From Microbacterium candidum (lineage in GTDB: Bacteria; Actinomycetota; Actinomycetes; Actinomycetales; Microbacteriaceae): DNA of 64,000 bases. Location of the stretch: the NCBI RefSeq assembly GCF_030315975.1, contig NZ_JASXSZ010000001.1:1076970-1140969 (forward strand), in the 5' to 3' direction. Made by a program: the position numbers and the translations under genes. Each line of letters begins with the position of its first letter. Position 1 is the first letter of the stretch. Below are positions 1 through 9,050 of the stretch, one piece after another. Below the pieces are notes generated by a model. The model was not told the origin of the DNA. It saw only the letters and a list, made by a program, of their open reading frames with translations, and searched no databases.

Positions 1-1
1 C

Positions 2-649
2 TTCGCCCTGCGCTCGCAGCGCCGCGCGATCGCCGCCATCGACGGCGGCCGCTTCGTCGACGAGATCGTCCCCGTGCCGGTGCCGTCGCGCGGCGAGCCG
101 CGCATCGTCGACGTCGACGAGGGGCCGCGACGGGAGACCTCCGCGGAGGTGCTCGCCGCCCTGCGCCCCGTCGTGCGCGGCGGGTCGGTGGTGACCGCGG
201 GCAACTCCAGCACGCTCAACGACGGCGCGTCCGCGGTTGTCGTCGCCTCGGCGGACGCGGTCCGCCGGTACGGGCTCGTGCCGCGCGCGCGCATCGTCGG
301 GGCGGCTTCGGCCGGCGTGCCGCCGCAGATCATGGGCGTCGGGCCGGTCCCGGCGACCGAGAAGCTCCTCGCCCGCGCGGGCGTGTCGCTCGGCGACATC
401 GGCGCGATCGAGCTCAACGAGGCCTTCGCAGCCCAATCCCTGGCCGTCATCCGCCGTCTCGGACTCGACGAGGCACGGACGAACGCGGACGGCGGCGCGA
501 TCGCGCTGGGTCATCCGCTGGGATCTAGCGGCGCCCGGATCGTCGTGACGCTCCTCGGCCGGATGGAGCGCGAGGATGCGGCGCTCGGCCTCGCGACGCT
601 CTGCGTCGGCGTGGGCCAGGGCGTCTCGATGCTGATCGAGACGGTCTGA
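2..649 (+). CDS. Acetyl-CoA acetyltransferase (thiolase), C-terminal part
   Basis: The reading frame is open from the window edge, so the N-terminal half with the first active-site cysteine is missing. The visible 215 residues are the C-terminal thiolase fold: NSSTLNDGASAVVV, the ELNEAFAAQ motif, the GGAIALGHPLGSSGARI motif with its catalytic His, and the final CVGVGQG with the second catalytic Cys. The enzyme would condense or cleave acyl-CoA and acetyl-CoA in the cytoplasm. The next gene starts one base after the stop, so the two are probably cotranscribed. Substrate length cannot be read from this fragment. Confidence 0.93.
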   Translation, partial: FALRSQRRAIAAIDGGRFVDEIVPVPVPSRGEPRIVDVDEGPRRETSAEVLAALRPVVRGGSVVTAGNSSTLNDGASAVVVASADAVRRYGLVPRARIVGAASAGVPPQIMGVGPVPATEKLLARAGVSLGDIGAIELNEAFAAQSLAVIRRLGLDEARTNADGGAIALGHPLGSSGARIVVTLLGRMEREDAALGLATLCVGVGQGVSMLIETV

Positions 650-650
650 C

Positions 651-1622
651 ATGCGGGCCGTGCGCGCGGTCTCCCAGGACTACGACGAGCCGCTGAGCGG
701 TCTGCGCCTGGAGGACGTCCCGGAGCCGATTCCGCCTGCGGGGTGGACGATGGTGCGGGTCGCCGCGGCGGCCCTCAACCCGCACGACGTGTGGACGCTG
801 CGCGGCGTCGGGCACCCCGCGGAGCGCATCCCGATCACGCTCGGCTGCGATGCCGCCGGCTGGGACGAGGCCGGGAACCCCGTCGTCATCTACCCGACCC
901 TCGGCGATCCGGATGCCGGGTTCGGCGACATCACGTTCGACCCTGCGCGGGGCCTCCTGTCGGAGACCGTGGACGGGACCCTCGCCGAGAAGGTGGCCGT
1001 CCCTCGCGGGCATCTGGCGCCCAAGCCCGAGTTCCTGTCGTTCGAGGAGGCGGCGGCCCTGCCCGTCACCTTCGGGACCGCGTATCGCATGCTGTTCACG
1101 CGCGGACGCCTCGTGCCGGGACAGCGCGTTCTCGTCCAGGGCGCCGCAGGCGGCGTCTCCAGCGCGGCGATCCTCCTCGCGCGGGCGGCCGGCGCGGAGG
1201 TCTACGCGACGAGCAGGACCGAGGCGGGCCGCGCGTTCGCCGCGTCGCTCGGTGCGATCGCCCTCGAGACGGGGGCGCGGCTGCCCGAGCTCGTCGATCT
1301 GGTTATCGAGACAGTGGGGGAAGCGACCTGGGCCCACTCGCTGCGCGTCCTGCGCCGTGGGGGCGCGGTGGTCATCGCCGGCGCCACCAGTGGGGCGATG
1401 CCCTCGGCAGATCTGGCCCGCGTGTTCTTCAACCAGCTCTCGGTCGTCGGCTCCACCGGCTGCACGTTCGACGAGTTCACCCGGATGCTGCGGTTCGTGA
1501 CGACGCACGGCATCCGTCCCCCGGTCGCCGAGGTCATCGGCATCGACGAGGCGCCGCGCGGGTTTTCACGGCTCATCGAGGGCGGAGTGATGGGCAAGAT
1601 CGTCGTCCGGATCGCTTCCTGA
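651..1622 (+). CDS. Zinc-independent MDR-family oxidoreductase (quinone reductase-like)
   Basis: This 323-residue protein belongs to the medium-chain dehydrogenase/reductase superfamily. It has the N-terminal GroES-like domain (AAALNPHDVWTLRG, PITLGCDAAGWDE) and a Rossmann domain with the NADPH-binding stretch VLVQGAAGGVSSAAI. No structural zinc cysteine cluster is visible, which fits the quinone oxidoreductase/enoyl reductase branch. The start lies one base after the thiolase stop, so it is likely in the same operon, where it could reduce an acyl-CoA or a quinone. The exact substrate is unknown. Confidence 0.85.
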   Translation: MRAVRAVSQDYDEPLSGLRLEDVPEPIPPAGWTMVRVAAAALNPHDVWTLRGVGHPAERIPITLGCDAAGWDEAGNPVVIYPTLGDPDAGFGDITFDPARGLLSETVDGTLAEKVAVPRGHLAPKPEFLSFEEAAALPVTFGTAYRMLFTRGRLVPGQRVLVQGAAGGVSSAAILLARAAGAEVYATSRTEAGRAFAASLGAIALETGARLPELVDLVIETVGEATWAHSLRVLRRGGAVVIAGATSGAMPSADLARVFFNQLSVVGSTGCTFDEFTRMLRFVTTHGIRPPVAEVIGIDEAPRGFSRLIEGGVMGKIVVRIAS

Positions 1623-1894
1623 CGTCGACAGGTCCCCCGATCAAACACGGACGGCGAAGCCACGCGAAGGGATGGAAAGCCCCTGGATGCAGGCTGAGCG
1701 GACGCGGTGATGCCGGCGGCCGCACCGACATCTGACGATCGACCGGCCATACGAGCAGCACATCCACGCGGGGCGCCGACGTCGTCGCGCAGCAACGACG
1801 GGCCGATCCTCGGGGCGCCGCTCATGTCTACTCCGATCGACGGTACGCATCACGGTGGAGTTCAAATGAAATCTCTGTTGGAACACGACTTATT

Positions 1895-1929
1895 GAACGT
1901 AAAGTTGTAGGCGTTCATACTTCACGTTC
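1895..1929. promoter_or_regulatory. Imperfect inverted repeat upstream of the aminotransferase gene
   Basis: Two 11-base arms, gaacgtaaagt at 1895-1905 and acttcacgttc at 1919-1929, match each other in 10 of 11 positions as an inverted repeat. They sit just before the aminotransferase start. Length and position fit an operator, perhaps for the Lrp/AsnC protein encoded downstream, but that is inference. I see no gene in the remaining 1623-1894, which is ordinary GC-rich intergenic DNA turning AT-richer near 1860-1925. Confidence 0.4.
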
Positions 1930-1945
1930 GAACTCAGGGGGTTCC

Positions 1946-3097
1946 ATGGCGAAGACGACCGTCGCGGCATCAGCGGCGACCTCGGCACGCTCCGGCGGCT
2001 CCGGCATCCGGGAGATCATGGAGCTCGCGATGGGGCGCGAGGACATCGCGCGCTTGGAGGTCGGGGAACCGGATTCCCCCTGTGCGATGCACATCGCGGA
2101 GGCCGGTGTGAGGGCCTGCATCGCCCCGGTCGGCTACGTCCAGGGGGCAGGCGTCCCCGAACTGCGGGTCGCGATCGCGAAGTCCCTCACCCGCCGGTAT
2201 GGCAGCGAGGTCGACCCCGCTCGCATCATCGTCACGCACGGCGCAGCCCAGGGCATCGCGCTGGCGTTCTCTCTGCTGTTGCGGGCGGGCGACTCGATCC
2301 TCGTGCCCGACCCTGCGTGGCCGAACTACGTCAACGTCGCGCGCGAGCTCGGCGCACGTCCGCTCGCGTACTCGCTGCGCGCAGAGAACGGCTGGCTGCC
2401 GGACGTCGATACCCTGTTCGCGCTCGCCGACGACCGCACGCGCGTGCTGGTCCTGAACTCTCCGGGGAACCCCACCGGCGCGGTGATGCCGCGAGCGCTC
2501 GTCGCCGAGATCGTCGCCCGCGCGCGTTCGCGCGGAATCATGGTCGTATCCGACGAGGTATACGACGAGCTGATCTACGAGGGCAGATCTGCGGGGGCCG
2601 CCTTCCTCGAACCGGATGCGGTGATCGCAGCGTTCAGCTTCTCCAAGACCTACGCGATGACGGGGTGGCGTGTCGGCTATCTGCTGGTGCCGCCCGAGAT
2701 GTCGACGCGCTTCGCCTACGCGCAGGAGGCGACCACGTCCTGTCTCTCGCCAATCGTGCAAGTGGGTGCGCTCTCGGCACTCGAGGGGCCACAGGGCGCC
2801 GTGTCGGAGATGCGCGACGAGTACCGCGCGCGTCGTGACCTCCTGGTCGCGCAACTGGATGCAGCCGGGATCCGAATCGAACCGCCCGCCGGCGCGTTCT
2901 ATGCGCTCCTTCCCGTCCCGGGTGGGCGGGACGCGCGCGACGCGGCTCTGGAACTGATCGATCACGGCGTGGCGATGGCACCGGGCACCGCGTTCGGCGC
3001 GGTCGCGGCCGACCGGCTGCGCGTCTCGCTCGCGAGCAGCCGGGAGACCCTGCGCATCGGCCTTGAGCGGTATCTCGCCTGGTACGGCGCGAAGTGA
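1946..3097 (+). CDS. PLP-dependent aminotransferase, class I/II
   Basis: The 383-residue protein is a fold-type I aminotransferase of the aspartate aminotransferase-like group. It shows the N-terminal LEVGEPDSP motif, THGAAQGIALAF, the cofactor-contacting NSPGNPTGAV and SDEVYDELIYEG, and the Schiff-base lysine K234 in SFSKTYAMTGWRVGY. Near the end RVSLASS carries the arginine expected to bind the substrate carboxylate. The start is an ATG preceded by a purine-rich region. The next gene, an Lrp/AsnC regulator, begins within about 50 bases, suggesting amino-acid-controlled expression. The amino donor cannot be told from sequence. Confidence 0.9.
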   Translation: MAKTTVAASAATSARSGGSGIREIMELAMGREDIARLEVGEPDSPCAMHIAEAGVRACIAPVGYVQGAGVPELRVAIAKSLTRRYGSEVDPARIIVTHGAAQGIALAFSLLLRAGDSILVPDPAWPNYVNVARELGARPLAYSLRAENGWLPDVDTLFALADDRTRVLVLNSPGNPTGAVMPRALVAEIVARARSRGIMVVSDEVYDELIYEGRSAGAAFLEPDAVIAAFSFSKTYAMTGWRVGYLLVPPEMSTRFAYAQEATTSCLSPIVQVGALSALEGPQGAVSEMRDEYRARRDLLVAQLDAAGIRIEPPAGAFYALLPVPGGRDARDAALELIDHGVAMAPGTAFGAVAADRLRVSLASSRETLRIGLERYLAWYGAK

Positions 3098-3150
3098 GTC
3101 CGCCGGGTCGCGGCTACACTGACCGCGGGCAGAGCGCCCGAGGAGGCGAA

Positions 3151-3708
3151 GTGGCGAAGAAGTACAGGAACACGGCGGCCCTTTCGCGGCTGGTCGAGCG
3201 GCCTGCCGAATCGGTGGCGATCGACGCGATCGACCGCGCGATCCTCCTGGAGCTATCGGCGGATGCGAGGCTGTCGCATCGCGCGCTGGCCCGCAACGTT
3301 CAGATGTCGGCACCCGCAGTCGCTGAGCGCGTCGCGCGTCTCGAGCGGCTGGGCGTCATCAAAGGGTACGCGGCAGCGATCGATTGGGACCGTCTCGGGT
3401 ACAGCGTGCTCGTCTTCGTCCTCATCGTCCTGGACACGGGCAACGACATCGAACCGACGACGGACGCGCTGCGTGCGATCGAGGAGTTGGAGGACCTCAC
3501 GGTCCTCGCCGGTCGCTACGACATGATCGCGCGCTTCCGTCTGCGCGACCATGCGCACGTGCGCGAGCTCCTCCTCGATCGCCTCTGGCAGCTGCCGAAC
3601 GTCTCCCGGATGGAGACGACATTCGGACTCGGCGGCATCCCGCTGGAGTCACTGACCGCCCGGCTGCTCACCTCCGACGATGACGAGCGTGACACGATCG
3701 CGGAGTAG
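3151..3708 (+). CDS. Lrp/AsnC-family transcriptional regulator
   Basis: I place the start at the GTG at 3151 because AGGAGG lies at 3141-3146. An upstream GTG at 3094 overlaps the aminotransferase end and lacks such a site. The 185-residue product has a winged helix-turn-helix near residues 27-75 (IDRAILLELSADARLS, SAPAVAERVARLERLGVI) and a C-terminal ligand-binding RAM-type ferredoxin fold. The family senses amino acids or related small molecules and works as multimers. Its position between the aminotransferase and the importer genes suggests control of one or both. Confidence 0.88.
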   Translation: MAKKYRNTAALSRLVERPAESVAIDAIDRAILLELSADARLSHRALARNVQMSAPAVAERVARLERLGVIKGYAAAIDWDRLGYSVLVFVLIVLDTGNDIEPTTDALRAIEELEDLTVLAGRYDMIARFRLRDHAHVRELLLDRLWQLPNVSRMETTFGLGGIPLESLTARLLTSDDDERDTIAE

Positions 3709-3903
3709 CCCAGCCCTCCAGAAACATTACAAACGCGTCGGATCAAACATTCGACACCATACAGATACAAAGTATTTTTGACGTTCCTCTTCCATTCGAG
3801 AAGGATTTGGGCCAAGCTGGGACAGTTGTGACGCACGACGACGTGCGATGCAGCATCAGCATCTGCTGACTGTCCTGTTCCATCTCCCGAACCTAGGAAC
3901 GCC
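3709..3903 (+). promoter_or_regulatory. Leader and promoter region of the RbsBAC-type operon
   Basis: This 195-base gap is clearly AT-richer than its surroundings (around 3720-3800), typical of a promoter. A TTGACG that could act as a -35 element lies near 3777, but I do not see a convincing -10 partner. No ORF or RNA motif is recognised. Confidence 0.35.
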
Positions 3904-4938
3904 ATGAAGAAGTCACTCCTCCTTGCCGCGGCGACCGCCGCCAGCGCGCTCGCATTGGTGCTGACGGCCTGCACGGGGCCCGAGACCACGGCCGGCGACA
4001 GTTCGAGCGCGGCGGGCGCCTCGGGGAAGTCGGTCTGGTACGCCGATGTCATCGACTCGAACCCGACGACCGTCGCCGTCGCGCAGGGCATGAACTCGGT
4101 CTTCTCGAAGAACGGCGTGAAGATGACCCGCTCGCTCGCCGTCGACCCGACGACAGGGCAGCTCGACATCGGCGCCCAGTCCCAGGCGATCACGCGCGCC
4201 ATCCAGAGCAACCCCGCGGCGATCGCGTATTTCATGCTCGACCCGACCGCCTCGCGACCTCAGGTCGAGCAGGCGATGACGGCGAAGATCCCGGTCTTCG
4301 CAGCATTCGGCAAGCCGTCCTTCGATGTCAACGCCTTCATCGCGTTGTATGACAACCAGCAGGGCTACACGTCGGCGAAGTACCTCGCGTCGCAACTGCA
4401 GAAGGGGGACAAGGTCGCCATCATCAGCGGCCCGAACGTCATCAACGTCAACGACGAGGTGGCCGGCGCGACCAAGGCGCTTCAGGAGGCCGGCATGACC
4501 ATCGTGGGCAACGTCGAGCAGCAGCGGAATCTCACGGACGATGCCAATGGCGGCAAGACGGTCATGCAGGGCATCTTGCAGCAGAATCCCGATGTCAAGG
4601 GCGTGTTCGTATACAACGACGAGACGGTTCTCGGGGCCATCGCCGTCGCGAAGCAGGCTGGCAAGAACATCCTGTTCACAAGCCGGAACGCCACGATCGA
4701 CGCGATCAATGCGATCAAGGCGGGCGATTTGCTCGGCACGTGCGACATCCAGCCTGTGCAGATGGGCGAGCTGCTGGCGACGGCCATCGTCGCTGAGATC
4801 ACCGGCCGGAAGACGTACACGAAGTCCGAGCAGATCCCTTCCCCGTCCGCGGAGAAGTGCATGGTGACCAAGGACAACGTATCCGAGTGGAAGTCGCCGG
4901 AGCAGCTCGTCAACTACGTCAAGATCCCCATGGGCTGA
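3904..4938 (+). CDS. Sugar-type ABC transporter substrate-binding lipoprotein
   Basis: The 344-residue protein starts with a lipoprotein signal, MKKSLLLAAA and LTAC with the lipidated Cys at residue 23, followed by a Ser/Gly/Thr-rich linker. The mature part is a periplasmic-binding-protein type 1 fold like RbsB: alternating alpha/beta, a VFVYNDETVLGAIAVAK stretch and a closing STRAND-CDIQPVQMGELLA region. It would be tethered outside the membrane and hand substrate to the permease. It is followed within 5 bases by the ATPase and then the permease, a complete import cassette. Because hydantoinase-like enzymes follow, the ligand may be a nitrogen heterocycle or amide, not a sugar. Confidence 0.88.
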   Translation: MKKSLLLAAATAASALALVLTACTGPETTAGDSSSAAGASGKSVWYADVIDSNPTTVAVAQGMNSVFSKNGVKMTRSLAVDPTTGQLDIGAQSQAITRAIQSNPAAIAYFMLDPTASRPQVEQAMTAKIPVFAAFGKPSFDVNAFIALYDNQQGYTSAKYLASQLQKGDKVAIISGPNVINVNDEVAGATKALQEAGMTIVGNVEQQRNLTDDANGGKTVMQGILQQNPDVKGVFVYNDETVLGAIAVAKQAGKNILFTSRNATIDAINAIKAGDLLGTCDIQPVQMGELLATAIVAEITGRKTYTKSEQIPSPSAEKCMVTKDNVSEWKSPEQLVNYVKIPMG

Positions 4939-4943
4939 GTTCC

Positions 4944-6497
4944 GTGTCGACATTGATCGGACTCCGCGACGTGACGGTGGAGTATCCCGGGAACCGGGCT
5001 CTCGACCAGGTCACACTCGACATCAATCCCGGGGAGGTGCTCGCCATCGTCGGTGCCAACGGCTCCGGGAAGACAACGCTTCTGAGCGTGCTGACGGGCC
5101 AGCGCCGACCGACATCAGGATCGGTCGTCGGCCCGGACGGGGACATCGTCTTCGACCGGCCGGCGGCCGCCCTCGCGGCGGGCGTCGCGCTTGTACCGCA
5201 GGAGCCCTTGATGGCACCCACGCTGCCGGCGTGGGAGAACCTGATCGTCGGTCAGACCCATCTGTGGCGTCCGGCGCCGAATCGCGCGACGCGAGCCTCG
5301 GCCCGTGATCGCGTCCGCGAGGTGCTGCCGCACGTCGACCCGGACATCCCCGCAGGCGAACTCCGCAAAGCGGATCGCGCGGTGCTGGGTCTTGCACGCG
5401 GGATGCTGACAGACCCTCACGTGCTCGCGCTCGATGAGCCGACAGCCGTTCTCGGTGACCGGGGCGTCGAACTGGTCGAGCAGATCACGCGTGGAGTGAC
5501 CGCGAGAGGGGGAGCGGTCGTGATCGTCAGTCATCGGCTACGCGACATCGTCCGCCTCGCCGATCGTGTCGCGGTGCTCGTCGACGGGAAGCTGAAACTG
5601 GACGCCGCTGTCGCGGACGTGTCCATCGAGGAGATCATCGATTCGCTGGCCGCAGGCCGTGGAGTGGCCGTCTCAGCCCACGAGCGCCCGACCGACGCAC
5701 CGGTCCTCGGCGAGGACGTGCTCAGCGTCACAACCGATCGGTCGCACTCTGGGCTGGAGGTGTCCGACCTGTCGGTGCGCTCCGGCGAGATCGTGGGGCT
5801 CGTCGGCATGGCAGGAAGCGGTCGCACTCGTCTGTGCAAGCTCGTCGCCGGGGTTCTGGGGGATCCGCAGGGCGTGCGCTTCCGTGGTGGACGCCCGCCG
5901 CGTTCGGCGCGTGCGGCGCGTCGGGCGGGCATCGCGTATATCCCCGAGGACCGCCTGAACGAAGGCCTCTTTCCGCCGCTCTCGGTTGCGATGAACATCG
6001 AAGTGGGCGATCTCGTTCGCCGCAGCCTCGCCAGCGTCACAAGATTCAGCCCGAGCAAGTCCGCGACGCAGCGGGCCATCGATCGATTCGGGATCAAGAC
6101 GCCGTCTCAGAGCGTCGAGGTCACCGCGCTCAGCGGCGGCAACGCGCAGCGCGTCGTGATCGCACGGGAACTCATGAACGAACCACGGCTGTTGGTCGCC
6201 GACGAGCCCACCCAGGGCGTAGACCGCGCCGGTCGAGCCGCGATCCACGACCTCATGCGCGATTTCGTCCTGCGCGGCGGCGGCGTTCTCGTGGTCAGCT
6301 CCGAATTCGAGGAGCTCCAGGAGATCGCATCCCGGCTCTACGTGATGGTGGACGGCCGCGTCGTCGCGGACGTGCCCGCCGACACCCCATATGCGCGACT
6401 GGTGGCCTTGGCATCGGGTCTCGACGACGGCGCGTCGGCCGAGCAGGACATCCCCCATCTGACTGAGAACGACCCGACTCGAAACGGACAGCTGTGA
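4944..6497 (+). CDS. Double-domain ABC transporter ATPase (RbsA/XylG type)
   Basis: I place the start at the GTG at 4944, five bases after the binding-protein stop. The 517-residue protein has two tandem nucleotide-binding domains. Domain 1 has a good Walker A (GANGSGKTT) and Walker B/D-loop region (LALDEPT), but the signature is degraded (GELRKADRAVLGLARG). Domain 2 has a degraded Walker A (GMAGSGRTR) but a full signature (ALSGGNAQRVVIAREL) and VADEPTQGVD. Such split asymmetry is common in this family, where one composite site may do most hydrolysis. It energises the neighbouring permease. Confidence 0.92.
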   Translation: MSTLIGLRDVTVEYPGNRALDQVTLDINPGEVLAIVGANGSGKTTLLSVLTGQRRPTSGSVVGPDGDIVFDRPAAALAAGVALVPQEPLMAPTLPAWENLIVGQTHLWRPAPNRATRASARDRVREVLPHVDPDIPAGELRKADRAVLGLARGMLTDPHVLALDEPTAVLGDRGVELVEQITRGVTARGGAVVIVSHRLRDIVRLADRVAVLVDGKLKLDAAVADVSIEEIIDSLAAGRGVAVSAHERPTDAPVLGEDVLSVTTDRSHSGLEVSDLSVRSGEIVGLVGMAGSGRTRLCKLVAGVLGDPQGVRFRGGRPPRSARAARRAGIAYIPEDRLNEGLFPPLSVAMNIEVGDLVRRSLASVTRFSPSKSATQRAIDRFGIKTPSQSVEVTALSGGNAQRVVIARELMNEPRLLVADEPTQGVDRAGRAAIHDLMRDFVLRGGGVLVVSSEFEELQEIASRLYVMVDGRVVADVPADTPYARLVALASGLDDGASAEQDIPHLTENDPTRNGQL

Positions 6498-7465
6498 TGA
6501 TCGACACCACGACTCTGATGTCTACCCGCCGAGGGCCCGGACAGTACGTCCGCGCGCACACCACGGACATCATGCTTCCCGCGGCGCTCGTCGTCCTCAT
6601 CATCATCGGCCTCGTCCTCTTCCCGAGCTTCCGGTCGGTGACGAACTTCTTCAACATCCTCACGTTCTCGTCGGTGCTGTTGATCGTCGCGATCGGCGAG
6701 ACATTCGTCGTTCTCGGTCGCGCCGCCGACCTCACCGTCGGCTCGATGGTCGGCCTCTCCGGCGCCATCCTCGCCGTACTCTCGACGACTATGCCCGCGG
6801 TGCCAGCCGTGGCACTCTCCATCATCATCGGGACGCTCATCGGCGCTCTGCAGGGCATCATCATCACGAAGGTGAGGATCTCCTTCCTCATCGTGACACT
6901 CGGTCTCTACTCCATCCTGCGCAGCCAGGTGCAGGTTCTGCTCGGCGGCCAGAGCCAGAACGTCGACATCAGCTGGCTGCAGACCCTGTCCAACGGCTAC
7001 GTCGGCATCGTCCCCAATCTCGTCATCATTGCTCTCGTCGTGTTCGTCGTCGCGACCCTTGTCCTGCGCGGCACCGGGTTCGGCCGGGCACTATACGCCG
7101 TCGGTGCGAGCCCCGAGACCGCACGACTTGCTGGCATCCCGGTCGCGCGCGTCGTCATCATCTCGTTCGCGATCAGCGCGTTCGCGGCATCCGTCGCAGG
7201 CATCCTGACGGTCGGAACCCTCGGTTCGGCGCAAACCACCGCCGGGTCCGGGATGGAGCTCGTGGCGCTGTCAGCGGTCCTGTTGGGCGGCACACGCTTC
7301 TCCGGCGGCTATGGCAGCGCGACCCGCACGCTCGTCGGCGTGCTCTTCCTCGGCGTACTGAACAGTCTGCTGTACGCGGCGGGCATCAGCTCGTTCTGGC
7401 AAGGCACCGCCTCCGGTCTCGTGCTCATCCTCGCCGTCGCGCTCGACCGCACGCGCAAAGACTGA
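6497..7465 (+). CDS. ABC transporter permease (RbsC type)
   Basis: The ATG at 6497 overlaps the last base of the ATPase stop codon, and a GTG three bases earlier is also possible. The 322-residue product has about eight to ten hydrophobic segments, starting with ALVVLIIIGLVLFP and ending with TASGLVLILAVALDR. The family's cytoplasmic coupling segment is visible around GRALYAVGASPETARLAGI. It forms the membrane channel for the binding protein encoded two genes upstream. Translational coupling to the ATPase fits an obligate complex. Confidence 0.92.
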   Translation: MIDTTTLMSTRRGPGQYVRAHTTDIMLPAALVVLIIIGLVLFPSFRSVTNFFNILTFSSVLLIVAIGETFVVLGRAADLTVGSMVGLSGAILAVLSTTMPAVPAVALSIIIGTLIGALQGIIITKVRISFLIVTLGLYSILRSQVQVLLGGQSQNVDISWLQTLSNGYVGIVPNLVIIALVVFVVATLVLRGTGFGRALYAVGASPETARLAGIPVARVVIISFAISAFAASVAGILTVGTLGSAQTTAGSGMELVALSAVLLGGTRFSGGYGSATRTLVGVLFLGVLNSLLYAAGISSFWQGTASGLVLILAVALDRTRKD

Positions 7466-7498
7466 CATCCGCTCACCCCAACCACGACAGGAGAAACT

Positions 7499-9049
7499 AT
7501 GGGCCTGCGCATCGGCATCGACGTCGGCGGCACCAACACCGACGCCGCCGTCCTCGACGGCGACACGGTCGTCGCCGCGACCAAGGCGACGACAACCGAG
7601 GACGTCACGACCGGCATCTTGAACGCCCTCATCGAAGTGCTGTCGGCGATCGACGTCGCCCAGGTGGATGCGGTCTTCATCGGAACCACCCACTTCATCA
7701 ACGCCATCGCGCAGGGCAAGGACCTCGCGACGGTCGCGGCCGTCCGGATCGCGACCCCGCCACAGTCCCTCCTGCCGACGATCGACTGGCCGGACCGCCT
7801 GCTGCCGGTGATCGGCGACAACTTCCACGTCGTTCGTGGAGGATCCCAGTTCGACGGCCGACTGCTCAACGAGCTCGACGAGAAGGGTCTGCGCGAAGTA
7901 GCTGGGAAGATCCGCGCGGCGGGCATCCGCCACGTCGCGCTCAGCTCGGTGTTCTCCTCGGTCAACGCGGACCCCGAGATCCGCGCGGCGGAGATCCTCG
8001 AAGAGGAGTTGCCCGAGTCCACCATCACGCGATCGGCGCTCGTCGGCCGTGTGGGTCTCCTCGAGCGCGAGAACGCCACGATCCTGAACGCAGCGCTGCG
8101 AGATCTGGCGGATCGCGTGATCAGCGGACTCGAGCGCGTGGTCGGCGGCGTCGGCATCACCGCGCCGATTCTGCTGTCGCAGAACGACGGCACCGTCATG
8201 ACGCTGGAGCGCGCGCGGCTCTTCCCGATCTTCACGATCGCCTCCGGGCCGACGAACTCGATGCGCGGAGCAGCGCTGCTCGCGGGCATCACCGACGGCG
8301 TCGTGATCGATGTGGGAGGCACCACATCGGACATCGGCATGCTGCGGCACGGGTTCCCACGTGAGTCGACGATCGCCATGAGCCTGGCTGGAGTGCGAAG
8401 CAATTTCCGAATCCCGGACGTGCTCTCGCTCGCGCTCGGCGGTGGCACGATCATCTCGGACGACGGTGCGACCGTCGGGCCGCAGAGCGTCGGGTACCGC
8501 ATCGGAACCGAGGCTCTCGTCTTCGGAGGCGGGACGACGACCTTCACGGACATTGGCGTGGCCGCCGGCGCGGATCCCATCGGCGACCCCCACCTGGTCA
8601 CCGGGTTGGATCCCGATACCGTCAGACGCGGTCTCGACGTCGTCCGCGAGATGCTCGTCAGGGCGGTGGAGAAGGCCAAGCTCACTTCGGGAGACGTGCC
8701 CATCATCGCCGTCGGCGGCGGCGCGCCGCTGCTCAAGGCCATCGGCGGCCTCGAGGGGATGATCATCCCGGAGAACGCCGGCGTCGCCAACGCAGTCGGC
8801 GCCTCCTACGCGGAGGCGGGCGGAGAAGTCGACAGCGTCTACAGCCTCGAGGGGAAGACCCGTGCACAGGTGCTCGAGGAGGCGAAGGAACTCGCAGTCG
8901 CCCGGGCCGTGGAAGCCGGCGCGGACGCCGAGCATGTCCGGATCATCGAGGCGGAGGAGGTCCCGCTCACTCACCTTCCCGGAGGCACGGCCGTGCACGC
9001 CCGCGTGAAGGCCGTCGGACCGTTCATCGCACTCAAGAAAGGCAACTGA
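7499..9049 (+). CDS. Hydantoinase/oxoprolinase-family protein (HyuA-like)
   Basis: This 516-residue protein has the actin-like ATPase fold of the hydantoinase A/oxoprolinase family: the N-terminal phosphate-binding loop IGIDVGGTNTDAAVLDG, FIGTTHFINAI, the second loop VIDVGGTTSDIGML and the glycine-rich ALGGGTII. Known members cleave hydantoins, 5-oxoproline or acetone-type substrates with ATP. It is shorter than the roughly 700-residue HyuA proteins, a length seen in forms paired with DUF917-type proteins. A GGAGAAAC ribosome site precedes it, and the DUF917-type gene follows after one base. The substrate is not identified. Confidence 0.85.
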   Translation: MGLRIGIDVGGTNTDAAVLDGDTVVAATKATTTEDVTTGILNALIEVLSAIDVAQVDAVFIGTTHFINAIAQGKDLATVAAVRIATPPQSLLPTIDWPDRLLPVIGDNFHVVRGGSQFDGRLLNELDEKGLREVAGKIRAAGIRHVALSSVFSSVNADPEIRAAEILEEELPESTITRSALVGRVGLLERENATILNAALRDLADRVISGLERVVGGVGITAPILLSQNDGTVMTLERARLFPIFTIASGPTNSMRGAALLAGITDGVVIDVGGTTSDIGMLRHGFPRESTIAMSLAGVRSNFRIPDVLSLALGGGTIISDDGATVGPQSVGYRIGTEALVFGGGTTTFTDIGVAAGADPIGDPHLVTGLDPDTVRRGLDVVREMLVRAVEKAKLTSGDVPIIAVGGGAPLLKAIGGLEGMIIPENAGVANAVGASYAEAGGEVDSVYSLEGKTRAQVLEEAKELAVARAVEAGADAEHVRIIEAEEVPLTHLPGGTAVHARVKAVGPFIALKKGN

Positions 9050-9050
9050 C

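Noticed and set aside
525..1508. Long open frames on the minus strand opposite the thiolase and oxidoreductase genes, and similar ones across the window
   Set aside because: High GC leaves antisense frames open. They are Arg/Ala/Pro-rich, match no family and lie opposite clearly recognisable genes.
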